From assembly GCA_964611525.1 (NCBI GenBank), contig CAZTAL010000114.1, positions 1 to 38,657 of the forward strand: a DNA stretch of 38,657 nt, in the 5' to 3' direction. The notes below the pieces were generated by a model. The model searched no databases. It was given only the letters and a program-made list of their open reading frames with translations, and was not told the origin of the DNA. Both the position numbers and the translations under genes were made by a program. Positions 1 to 7,678 of this stretch are shown piece after piece. Numbering within the stretch: the first letter of the stretch is position 1; the number at the start of each line of letters is the position of its first letter. The DNA comes from JAAYJR01 sp964611525. Lineage in GTDB: Bacteria > Bacteroidota > Bacteroidia > Bacteroidales > Prolixibacteraceae.

Positions 1-150
1 TTTCGCCATAGCTATGGCTATGCCTCAAAATTTTGCTTTGTTAAAAACAAAAATAATTTCGCCTATTTTATTCACTTTATTTCGCAACAAAGCCTTAGCT
101 TTATACCAACAAAAAATTTTATTTACAAGTAATTATAAATCTTTAAGCGT
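1..150. repeat. Gene-free left edge with repeat-like sequence
   Basis: No gene is visible before the response regulator start. Bases 1-35 carry a block (TTTCGCCATAGC then TGGCTATGCCTCAAAATTTT) that closely resembles bases 3919-3953. A 13-base string, AGCTTTATACCAA, at 97-109 recurs exactly at 4157-4169. The shared pieces suggest a dispersed, degraded intergenic repeat family. No promoter box of the TAnnTTTG type is visible directly before the gene at 151. Confidence 0.4.
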
Positions 151-849
151 ATGAACGAAAATAAATTTAAAATCCTGCTTGTCGATGATGAGATAGATAT
201 ACTTGAATTTTTAAGCTATAATCTGGAAAAAGAGGGGTATAAAGTCTTTACCGCCAGTAATGGCGCCGATGCCATTAAAATTGCCGAAAAAAATCAACCC
301 CACCTTATACTTCTTGACGTAATGATGCCGGAAATGGATGGTATTACAGCATGTGAAGAAATACGAAAAATTCCTTCACTTAATAATACACTGATTGCCT
401 TTCTAACAGCCCGCGGCGAAGATTATTCACAAATTGCCGGATTTGAAGCAGGTGCCGATGATTACATTACAAAACCTATAAGACCTAAAGTATTACTTAG
501 CAGGGTTAAAGCCTTATTGAAGCGTTCAGGCGAAAGCGGACCTGTTTCATTTACCGAAAATTCGGGAACAGTTAGCATAGGAAACCTGATTATTGATAAA
601 GAACGTTATCTTATTCGCATTAATGATGAAGAGATGATACTGCCACGAAAAGAATTTGAATTACTTTCCTTATTGGTTTCCAAACCATCAAAAGTTTTTA
701 CCAGAGAAGAAATATATTCTTCTGTTTGGGGAGAAAATGTAGTAGTTGGCGACCGTACAATAGATGTTCATATTCGCAAACTGCGTGAAAAAATAGGCAA
801 TGACCATATCAAAACTCTCAAAGGAGTCGGTTATAAATTTGTTAAATAA
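151..849 (+). CDS. OmpR/PhoB-family response regulator
   Basis: A cytoplasmic two-component response regulator of 232 residues, normal length for the OmpR family. The receiver domain spans about residues 6-125, with the acidic pair D12/D13, the phosphoacceptor D56 in LLDVMMPEMDG, T86 and K108 (TKP). A winged-helix DNA-binding domain follows from about residue 140 to the end, with the family-typical RTIDVHIRKLREKIG and GVGYKF motifs. It should bind DNA when phosphorylated. No histidine kinase is in the window: rpoN lies downstream on the opposite strand, so a partner kinase would be left of the window or elsewhere. The regulated genes cannot be told from sequence. The ATG at 151 places the receiver domain correctly, and no alternative start looks better. 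Confidence 0.93.
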   Translation: MNENKFKILLVDDEIDILEFLSYNLEKEGYKVFTASNGADAIKIAEKNQPHLILLDVMMPEMDGITACEEIRKIPSLNNTLIAFLTARGEDYSQIAGFEAGADDYITKPIRPKVLLSRVKALLKRSGESGPVSFTENSGTVSIGNLIIDKERYLIRINDEEMILPRKEFELLSLLVSKPSKVFTREEIYSSVWGENVVVGDRTIDVHIRKLREKIGNDHIKTLKGVGYKFVK

Positions 850-866
850 AACAAACATCAGATGAA

Positions 867-2318
867 CTACAATTTTTTTCTGAGACGTGCTACGGGAATA
901 TTCAGTTGCTCACGGTATTTAGCTACTGTGCGGCGGGCAATATTATATGACTTGTCTTTTAATATCTGAGCAAGTTTTTCATCAGTCAGGGGTTTAAGCT
1001 TATCTTCCTGCTCTATACATTCCTGAAGTATTTTTTTAATTTCCCGGGTCGAAACCTCTTCCCCTCCTTCCTTTTGTAATCCTTCAGAAAAAAAATATTT
1101 TAAAGGAAATATCCCGAAATGAGTTTGAATATATTTACTGTTAGAAACCCTTGAAATCGTAGATATATCAAGTCCTGTTCGTTGAGCAATGTCTTTCAGT
1201 ATCATAGGGCGCAATTTAGTTTCATCGCCATCCATAAAATATTCTTTTTGAAAATTTATTATTTCAGACATTGTAAACAATAATGTATGGTTGCGTTGCT
1301 TTATGGCATCTATAAACCACTTGGCGGAATCAACTTTCTGCTTCACAAAAACAAGAGCTTCCTTTTGATTTTTAGACTTTTTTTTGTTCTGCCTGGCAAG
1401 ACCATGCATCATTTCAAGGTAAGTTTCATTAATTCTTAGCTCAGGAACATTTTGTTGGTTCAGTGAAAGATGCAATTCACCATCAATATTATCCAGAATA
1501 AAATCGGGAACAATCGGATAATTTGATTTATTGAGCGGATTGCTATAAGAACTTCCAGGCTTAGGATTAAGCTTTAATATTTGTTCAATTCCATCTTTTA
1601 ATTCTTCATCGGACAACTCCAGTTTATTTTTAATTTTTTCATAATGCTTTCTGGTAAATTCCTCAAAATAATTCTCAATAATATCGTAGGCCAATTTATT
1701 CCTATTTCTTCTGTTTAACTGTAATAATAAGCATTCCCTTAAATCACGAGCTCCTACTCCGGGTGGATCAAACTGTTGAATAATATGCAAAATCTCTTCA
1801 AGCTTCTTTATATCAACTTCTATATTCATATTAAAGGCCAGATCATCTACTATAGATAGCAAATCACGTCTAAGATAACCATCTTCATCTATATTGCCGA
1901 TAATATATTCTGCAAGATTTCTATCTTGTCCGTTAAGGTTAACCATTCCTAACTGATCGATCAGGTTTTCATGAAAAGTGATACCAACAGAAAAAGGTAT
2001 CTCGTTATATTTATCGTCTTTCGAATAATTGTGGGTTGCAGTTTTATATGAAGGAATTTCTTCGTCATCATTTATATAATCGTCAAATGAAAATTCATCA
2101 TCTTCAGTGTTAAAATCTTCTTCTTCCTGTTGACTATCTTCCTGTTGACTGTCAACAGAATTTTCATAATCCATTTCCAACACAGGATTTTCTTCCAGTT
2201 CTTTTTTTATTCGCTGTTCAAGCTGGATAGTAGGTATCTCCAACAGCTTTATCACCTGAATTTGTTGTGGTGAAAGCTTTTGAAGTAATTTTTGTTGTAA
2301 TGAAAGCTTTTGTTCCAT
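867..2318 (-). CDS. rpoN: RNA polymerase sigma-54 factor
   Basis: Sigma-54 (RpoN) directs RNA polymerase to -24/-12 promoters and needs AAA+ activators. At 483 residues it has the usual length. The glutamine- and leucine-rich Region I (residues 1-50, LSPQQIQVIKLLEIPT) is followed by an acidic, glutamine-rich Region II (about 52-90), the core-binding domain, a helix-turn-helix segment (DISTISRVSNSKYIQT) and the C-terminal RpoN box (ARRTVAKYRE), ending in RLRKKL. A 15-bp tandem repeat in Region II encodes the repeated DSQQE. The gene lies 60 bp behind asnS on the same strand, so co-transcription is plausible. The bases before the ATG include GGAAGGAG, a Shine-Dalgarno-like tract unusual for Bacteroidota, but only about 2 bases from the start. 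No sigma-54 activator is seen in the window. Confidence 0.96.
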   Translation of the reverse strand: MEQKLSLQQKLLQKLSPQQIQVIKLLEIPTIQLEQRIKKELEENPVLEMDYENSVDSQQEDSQQEEEDFNTEDDEFSFDDYINDDEEIPSYKTATHNYSKDDKYNEIPFSVGITFHENLIDQLGMVNLNGQDRNLAEYIIGNIDEDGYLRRDLLSIVDDLAFNMNIEVDIKKLEEILHIIQQFDPPGVGARDLRECLLLQLNRRNRNKLAYDIIENYFEEFTRKHYEKIKNKLELSDEELKDGIEQILKLNPKPGSSYSNPLNKSNYPIVPDFILDNIDGELHLSLNQQNVPELRINETYLEMMHGLARQNKKKSKNQKEALVFVKQKVDSAKWFIDAIKQRNHTLLFTMSEIINFQKEYFMDGDETKLRPMILKDIAQRTGLDISTISRVSNSKYIQTHFGIFPLKYFFSEGLQKEGGEEVSTREIKKILQECIEQEDKLKPLTDEKLAQILKDKSYNIARRTVAKYREQLNIPVARLRKKL

Positions 2319-2378
2319 ATCTCCTTCCCCTATACCTGTAAATTTAATACTTTTTCAAAGTAGTTTAATCATCCGTGG

Positions 2379-3815
2379 TTAAAATTCTGCATTTTTAGGA
2401 GTTCGTGGAAAAGCTATGACGTCACGAATATTTCCCATACCTGTAACAAATTGCATAAAACGCTCAAAACCAAGTCCGAACCCGCTATGTACTACACTTC
2501 CAAATCTTCTTGTATCCAGATACCACCACATTTCTTCAGTGGATATATTGAGTTCCTGCATTCGTTTTTCCAATTTTCCCAAATCCTCTTCCCTCTGGGA
2601 ACCGCCAATTATTTCGCCAATTTGAGGAAACAAAACATCCATTGCCCTGACTGTCTTACCATCATCATTTTGTTTCATATAAAATGCTTTGATATCTTTT
2701 GGGTAATCAGTTATAATGGCCGGACATTTAAAATATTTTTCCACCAAATATCGTTCATGCTCACTTTGCAAATCAATACCCCAGTCCACCGGAAAATTAA
2801 ACTTATCTTTTCTATATGGCTTGGAATTTTTTAAGATTTCTATCGCTTCAGTATATGTGATACGAATAAACTTGCTTTCCAGAACAAATTTTAACTTTTC
2901 TATCAAATCCATTGACCTTTGATCTTTAGGTTTATTCTTCTCTTCATCTGCAAGTCGTTTTGCCAAAAAAAAGAGATCGTCGGCACAATTATTCAAAATA
3001 TAATCAATGAGATACTTAACAAATTCTTCTGCAAGATCCATATTATCGGTTATATCGTAAAAAGCCATTTCCGGTTCGATCATCCAGAATTCCGCTAGAT
3101 GTCGCGTTGTATTTGAGTTTTCTGCACGGAAGGTCGGTCCGAATGTATAGACTTCACCAAGAGCCAGCGCCCCGAGCTCACCTTCCAATTGACCTGAAAC
3201 AGTTAAATTAGTCGGCCTGCCAAAAAAATCTTTGCTATAATCAATTTTACCATTTTCCGAGAGTGGGAGATTTAAGAGATCAAATGAAGTAACCCTGAAC
3301 ATCTGACCTGCACCCTCGGCATCACTGGCAGTGACAATGGGAGTGTGCAAATAATAAAATCCTTTATCATTAAAATATTTGTGTATGGAATATGCCAGGG
3401 CATGCCGTATTCGAAAAATAGCCCCAAATGTACTAGTGCGAAATCTTAAATGTGCATTTTCCCGTAAAAATTCTAAAGAATGCTTTTTGGGCTGAATCGG
3501 ATATTTATCGGAATCACAAACACCAAGTATTTCTATCCTGTCAGCTTCCAACTCCACTTGCTGCCCTCTTCCCTGAGATTCCTTCAGAATTCCTTCTGCA
3601 GAAAGGGAGGCTCCTGTGTTTATCTGATTTATAAACTCTTCATCAAATTTACCGGTTTCTGCAACTATTTGCAAATTATGTATAGTTGAACCATCATTAA
3701 GCGTAATAAAATTTACATTTTTACTGCACCTTATTGTCCTGACCCATCCTTTTACCAATATACTGCTTCCTGTTTTTCCATCAGCAAGAATCTCCTTTAC
3801 TTTCCGTCTTTTCAT
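2379..3815 (-). CDS. asnS: Asparaginyl-tRNA synthetase
   Basis: Class IIb aminoacyl-tRNA synthetase of 478 residues that charges tRNA-Asn with asparagine in the cytoplasm. The N-terminal OB-fold anticodon-binding domain (about residues 15-105, VKGWVRTIRCSKNVNFITLNDG) precedes the class II catalytic core. Motif 2 is visible as FRAENSNTTRHLAEFWMIEPE, and motif 3 as GFGLGFERFMQFVTG near the C-terminus, followed by the AsnRS-typical ending RDVIAFPRTPKNAEF. The AsnRS assignment over AspRS/LysRS rests on SNTTRHLAEFWMIEPE and on this ending. The ATG at 3815 starts the expected MKRRKVKEIL. It probably heads a unit with rpoN. Confidence 0.97.
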   Translation of the reverse strand: MKRRKVKEILADGKTGSSILVKGWVRTIRCSKNVNFITLNDGSTIHNLQIVAETGKFDEEFINQINTGASLSAEGILKESQGRGQQVELEADRIEILGVCDSDKYPIQPKKHSLEFLRENAHLRFRTSTFGAIFRIRHALAYSIHKYFNDKGFYYLHTPIVTASDAEGAGQMFRVTSFDLLNLPLSENGKIDYSKDFFGRPTNLTVSGQLEGELGALALGEVYTFGPTFRAENSNTTRHLAEFWMIEPEMAFYDITDNMDLAEEFVKYLIDYILNNCADDLFFLAKRLADEEKNKPKDQRSMDLIEKLKFVLESKFIRITYTEAIEILKNSKPYRKDKFNFPVDWGIDLQSEHERYLVEKYFKCPAIITDYPKDIKAFYMKQNDDGKTVRAMDVLFPQIGEIIGGSQREEDLGKLEKRMQELNISTEEMWWYLDTRRFGSVVHSGFGLGFERFMQFVTGMGNIRDVIAFPRTPKNAEF

Positions 3816-4476
3816 TATTCAACTATTTTTTTTTACTAATTCCTAAAAATCTAAAATGAAAATCTATTAGAACAGTTCGACATTGCACGCCAATATTGGA
3901 AATGCACATTACAAATTATTTCACCGTAGCCTTGGCTATGCTTTCAAAATTTATTATTGCCTTTCCCTATATTAACTCACACTAAAGAACTTCATGACGA
4001 TAACACTTTAGATATTTAGGTAATATTTCTTTTAATAGATACAAAAATAAATGTTTAAGATGACTTTCGAGTGAATGGATTTCAATTTTTTCAATTCTTA
4101 TGCAATAGTTAATACCCAAAAATCTAAAATGAAAAAGCCATCCGTTGAATACGGACAGCTTTATACCAAATTGACTGATGATTCATTCGGTCAGTCATAA
4201 TGTCTCGCAGCCATTATAATTACTGCATATTATAAACGAACACTAAATACTTCGTATAGAAAGTCCACTAACTGCGTTATACTTGTCCTCAAAATGGTCA
4301 TTTACAAATAGTAAAGTCACATTTTGGAGGCTTCGCTCGCCCTGTAAAATCGCTAGGTGTTTATTTAGCAGAACAAGTCTTGTACTCCATATTTATCAGG
4401 AAGACCTTGTCAGCGAACTTTCTATTCCAAACTCTTTATTTAATGGACAAGAACTAAATAATACCCAAAAATCTAT
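3816..4476. repeat. 660-bp gene-free region with short repeats and hairpins
   Basis: No credible gene lies between asnS and the Gfo/Idh-type gene. A motif close to CCTAAAAATCTAAAATG occurs at 3842-3858 and 4115-4131, in truncated form at 4460-4475, and again outside at 5869-5885. An inverted partner, CTTTAGATATTTAGG, lies at 4006-4020. The 16-base AATACCCAAAAATCTA is an exact direct repeat at 4111-4126 and 4460-4475, bracketing about 330 bp. Inside are three stem-loops: TCCGT/ACGGA (4141-4155), TGACTGA/TCAGTCA (4172-4197) and a larger one at 4287-4330. This looks like one or two small non-coding mobile or repeat units (MITE-like), now degraded. No transposase is present. Confidence 0.5.
4287..4330. 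repeat. Stem-loop in intergenic repeat
   Basis: Outer arms CCTCAAAATG (4287-4296) and CATTTTGGAGG (4320-4330) are complementary except for one bulged base. An inner stem, TTTAC/GTAAA (4301-4305 with 4311-4315), closes a five-base loop. No T-run follows on either strand, so it does not look like a simple intrinsic terminator. It may be the structured core of the repeat unit bracketed by the direct repeats at 4111 and 4460. Confidence 0.45.
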
Positions 4477-5835
4477 TTATTTCTTTTCTGCTGTTCCGGC
4501 GACCGGTACTTCGATATCTTTCATATAGCCGATATCTCCCATTATATATGTTTCCGGGCCCAATTTCATATCGGAATTCATAATCTCCTCATAAGTTACT
4601 TCCTTACCTGTATAAGCAGATACCCTTCCCATGATTGCAACCATATTTGAAATGGCTGTTTGTTCAGCTTCATTAAATGGTATATCATTTCTTATGCAAG
4701 TAATTAGGTCTCTGTGTTCCTGGACATAAGGACTTGTCTCCGATTTTTCTGCCAAAAATAATTGATTCCCTGCAGAATCAACTATCTGTGGATTATGCCC
4801 TACAGTTGTGGCAATCGCTTTAGTACCATGAAAAATTTCATACACACCGTTTGTACATCCGTTGATCTGCCGGCACGTACTGTGCATGTGACGTCCGTCT
4901 TCATATACAAAATCTATGCTGAAATTATCAAACTGATCTCCTGTTACGCGGCGCTGCCTCGAACCAAAGCCAAGTGCTTTAACCGGATGGGTACCTATAT
5001 ACCAATTAGCAACGTCAAGATTATGTACATGTTGTTCGACGATATGGTCTCCTGACAACCAGCACCAGTTTACCCAGTCACGTATCATCCATTCCATTTC
5101 ACTCCATTCAGGCTTATTTTCACGGTACCACAACTGACCTCCGTTCCAATAAACATTAGCCGAAACAATTTGACCTATAGCATTATTGTTCAATTCTTTC
5201 AACAAATTAATATAGCTATGTTCATGCCTTCTTTGTGTTCCGGTAACAACTTTCAGACCTTGGGAATCCGCCATTTTTGCAGTAGCAATAACCCTTCTTA
5301 CACCTGTTGGATCAACAGCTATAGGTTTTTCCATAAAAACATGTTTCCTTGCTTTTACCGCAGCTTCAAAATGTTCAGGCCTGAACTTAGGCGGCGTTGC
5401 CAGAATAACAACATCAACCCCGGAATCAATTACTTTTTCATATGCATCGAAACCAATGAAGCAATTCTCTTCAGGAACTTCAACATTTTTCTGTTCCTTT
5501 AGCTTGTTCTTTAAATTATCAAGCCTATCCTGAAAAACATCCCCCAAAGCAATTATTGAAAGACCCGGCCCTGAATCCAGAAAATTAATAGCTGCACCGG
5601 AACCACGACCTCCACATCCTATAACACCGGCTTTTAATTCCTTGCCTTCCGGTGCATTATCCAGTAAAGGCGGAAGGTTTAATTCTCTGTACGTCCAGTC
5701 ATATTTACCTGCTGCACCGGAGGTTACCCCTCCCTTACTACAGGATGATAATGATCCTAATCCGATGGCACCAGCAGCACCCATTGCTGCGGCACCGGCT
5801 AAAAAATCACGTCGTGAAAAATTATTCTTACTCAT
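4477..5835 (-). CDS. Tat-exported Gfo/Idh/MocA-family oxidoreductase
   Basis: A 452-residue Gfo/Idh/MocA protein that binds NAD(P) and most likely oxidises a sugar or sugar derivative; GH109-type NAD-dependent glycosidases share this fold and are an alternative. The N-terminus carries a twin-arginine signal (NFSRRDFLAG), an Ala/Gly-rich hydrophobic stretch and a lipobox-like LSSC at about residue 32, so it is probably a folded, cofactor-loaded lipoprotein exported by Tat. The Rossmann motif GVIGCGGRGSG is near residue 70, the family motif EKP (VFMEKPIAVDP) near 170, and the conserved EQHVHNLDVANW segment supplies a candidate catalytic His. It sits 91 bp downstream of the cytochrome-FGE fusion on the same strand and may be co-transcribed with it. 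The substrate cannot be inferred. Confidence 0.88.
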   Translation of the reverse strand: MSKNNFSRRDFLAGAAAMGAAGAIGLGSLSSCSKGGVTSGAAGKYDWTYRELNLPPLLDNAPEGKELKAGVIGCGGRGSGAAINFLDSGPGLSIIALGDVFQDRLDNLKNKLKEQKNVEVPEENCFIGFDAYEKVIDSGVDVVILATPPKFRPEHFEAAVKARKHVFMEKPIAVDPTGVRRVIATAKMADSQGLKVVTGTQRRHEHSYINLLKELNNNAIGQIVSANVYWNGGQLWYRENKPEWSEMEWMIRDWVNWCWLSGDHIVEQHVHNLDVANWYIGTHPVKALGFGSRQRRVTGDQFDNFSIDFVYEDGRHMHSTCRQINGCTNGVYEIFHGTKAIATTVGHNPQIVDSAGNQLFLAEKSETSPYVQEHRDLITCIRNDIPFNEAEQTAISNMVAIMGRVSAYTGKEVTYEEIMNSDMKLGPETYIMGDIGYMKDIEVPVAGTAEKK

Positions 5836-5926
5836 GATAATATGTTTTAGTTAAATTCGAGATTACAACCTAAAAATCTAAAATGGAAATACTTTACAGC
5901 TCTATTTTAAATTTTCAGGTATAAAT

Positions 5927-7462
5927 TTAATTATTTTTTCCGGTTTTTTCATCAAATTCACAAACAACCCTAAAACTTATATAGTTGCAATCTGAATACC
6001 ACCAAATACTTTTAGGCATCTGAGGATCGGTTTTCATCCATGCTTCGCTTTTGGTGTAGTCGCGTGATGCACATCTTACATCACCTACAGGACTCTTGAA
6101 ATAGCCTCCCCTGAAAACATGTTCCTCGCCGTCAGCAGGCCCTTGGGGATCAATGGTTCCGTCCTCCAGCCTTTCATAAGCATTTTCTGCATACCAGTCG
6201 GAACAATATTCCCCCGCATTCCCTAACATATGTTTCAATCCGTAAGGATTGGCCTCTACCTCCTCCGGCAGTTCAGTCTTCTCTTTACTGTTACCTGCAT
6301 AGATAACGTACTGTTCTATTAAATCACTCTCTTTACTAAATAAATTCATAGGAAATCCCTTTTCCATAAAATCCTTAGGTTGTCCTTCAAAGAAATAAGG
6401 AGTCTGAGAACCACCTCTTGCTGCATATTCCCATTCTGCCTCGGTAGGTAATCGATAATTTTTCCCTGTAACTTTCGATAACCACCTGCAATACGTTTCA
6501 GCTGCATGGTGGGTCATAGTTATTGCCGGCCTGTCTCCCAATCCCCAGTTTTGATCCGGTTGGCCATAAGGTGGTGTAGGACCTGTAATAGCATCTATAT
6601 CAGTCTCTGCACGTGTTCCTTCTGTATCTGTAGTTCGCCCTTCAGCAGCAGTAGCACTGTAAAAAGCAAGATATTGATCCCACGTTACCTCGGTCTCAGC
6701 CATGAAAAAAGGACTTATCCTTACCTCTTTCTGTGGCCATTCATCAGGCTCATTCACTTGAGCATCGACCGGACTTCCAATTCTAAATGACCCTCCCTGA
6801 ATAGCTTTCATATTAAATGAAATAGTCGTATTAGGAACAGTCTCAGTAAAATTTTCATGAGCATTAACATTTGCAGCTACTTTGTATGGAGCCCTTTCTT
6901 CTGCGCCTACGCTGCCAAATTCAACATTCACAGCATGAGTAACATTAGGATCATAATGACCTACATCAATATGACAGTTAATACAGCGCAACTCCTCTTC
7001 ATTTTGAGTATAATAAAGATGAGCATCCTGACCTTCTTTAGTTAATGTAAGAGGAAACAGATTATCATGACAGTAAATACATGATTCCTTATATACATGT
7101 CTGCTGGCATGTTCAAGAGTTGATTTGGCTTCCCAGTTAAAATCGGCGCTGTCTTTAAATAAATATCCGTATATGTCTCTTGTTCCGGTTATTATTTTTT
7201 CTTTCAAATAACCCTGTCCCTTCGGAGGAAGATGACATTCAACGCAGTCGATATGCATTCCGGATGGATTATCATAGTGAGTAGATAACTTCCATGAATC
7301 AAATACATGGGGATGAACATGGCATATCTCGCAAGATTCGTTGGTGGAGGAATAATCCATTAATTTATTAAAAAAAATGGTAAAAAGAAGTCCTAATACA
7401 AAACCAACCAAAAGTATAAGTAATACTTTTTTTCTTAAATAAAGATATAATTTCCTCAACAT
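5927..7462 (-). CDS. Tetraheme NapC/NrfH-like cytochrome fused to FGE-like domain
   Basis: A 511-residue two-part protein. The N-terminal half has a basic start, one membrane helix (about residues 12-32) and four CxxCH heme-binding motifs at C44, C73, C128 and C160. This matches NapC/NirT/NrfH quinol dehydrogenases, which pass electrons from the quinol pool to periplasmic partners. From about residue 217 to the end there is a formylglycine-generating-enzyme/sulfatase-modifying (SUMF1) domain: IQGGSFRIGS, AETEVTWDQY, YRLPTEAEWEYAARGG, NPYGLKHMLGNAGEYCSDWY and a C-terminal SFRVV. The copper-ligand pair of true FGE appears incomplete: one Cys is present in SDCNYISFR, but the position five residues earlier is Trp. 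No NrfA or other terminal reductase gene adjoins it. The ATG at 7462 is followed directly by the membrane segment. Its role is unknown; domain calls are strong, function is not. Confidence 0.88.
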   Translation of the reverse strand: MLRKLYLYLRKKVLLILLVGFVLGLLFTIFFNKLMDYSSTNESCEICHVHPHVFDSWKLSTHYDNPSGMHIDCVECHLPPKGQGYLKEKIITGTRDIYGYLFKDSADFNWEAKSTLEHASRHVYKESCIYCHDNLFPLTLTKEGQDAHLYYTQNEEELRCINCHIDVGHYDPNVTHAVNVEFGSVGAEERAPYKVAANVNAHENFTETVPNTTISFNMKAIQGGSFRIGSPVDAQVNEPDEWPQKEVRISPFFMAETEVTWDQYLAFYSATAAEGRTTDTEGTRAETDIDAITGPTPPYGQPDQNWGLGDRPAITMTHHAAETYCRWLSKVTGKNYRLPTEAEWEYAARGGSQTPYFFEGQPKDFMEKGFPMNLFSKESDLIEQYVIYAGNSKEKTELPEEVEANPYGLKHMLGNAGEYCSDWYAENAYERLEDGTIDPQGPADGEEHVFRGGYFKSPVGDVRCASRDYTKSEAWMKTDPQMPKSIWWYSDCNYISFRVVCEFDEKTGKNN

Positions 7463-7508
7463 TTCTTGGCTTTAAGAATTCAGGTAGACATTGATTTAAA
7501 GAAAAACC

Positions 7509-7516
7509 CAAAAATA
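7509..7516 (-). promoter_or_regulatory. Candidate -7 box for the cytochrome-FGE fusion
   Basis: On the minus strand the sequence reads TATTTTTG, a perfect match to the Bacteroidota -7 consensus TAnnTTTG, about 47 bases before the ATG at 7462. No clear -33 TTTG is visible at the usual spacing, so this is a moderate candidate. Confidence 0.35.
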
Positions 7517-7576
7517 ATAATTTATCATACGAATAATTTGTGATTTGCATTTTTATTGCTTATTTAGAACCAGTCA

Positions 7577-7617
7577 AATTATCAGAATCAAAAAATTTTT
7601 TAATTATTCTGATTATT
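7577..7617. repeat. Inverted repeat between divergent genes
   Basis: Arms AATTATCAGAAT (7577-7588) and ATTCTGATTATT (7606-7617) pair at 11 of 12 positions around an AT-rich loop that itself contains AAAAAATTTTTT. It lies between the divergently transcribed cytochrome-FGE fusion and comF. It could be an operator or a cruciform-prone element. A terminator would be out of place between divergent genes. Confidence 0.4.
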
Positions 7618-7678
7618 TAAAATTTATTCTGCCCCAAACAGGTAAGTCAAATTCAAATTAATACAAAATATTTAACTA

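Noticed and set aside
2123..2150. 15-bp tandem repeat in rpoN (CTTCCTGTTGACT twice)
   Set aside because: It encodes a repeated DSQQE in the variable acidic Region II of sigma-54, a normal low-complexity feature rather than an element.
2451..2834. 127-codon plus-strand frame inside asnS
   Set aside because: Antisense shadow of a strongly conserved synthetase gene; composition is not protein-like.
4283..4528. 81-codon plus-strand open frame in the repeat region
   Set aside because: It starts with TTG, crosses the stem-loop and a direct repeat, runs antisense into the Gfo/Idh gene, and shows no domain or signal.
5927..7462. Calling the fusion a nitrite-reductase NrfH subunit or an active sulfatase-maturing FGE
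   Set aside because: No NrfA partner is present, and the FGE-type cysteine pair is incomplete, so neither specific function is supported.
7368..7550. 60-codon minus-strand frame overlapping the start of the heme-FGE gene
   Set aside because: It overlaps the clear membrane-anchor start of the fusion in another frame and has no recognisable features.
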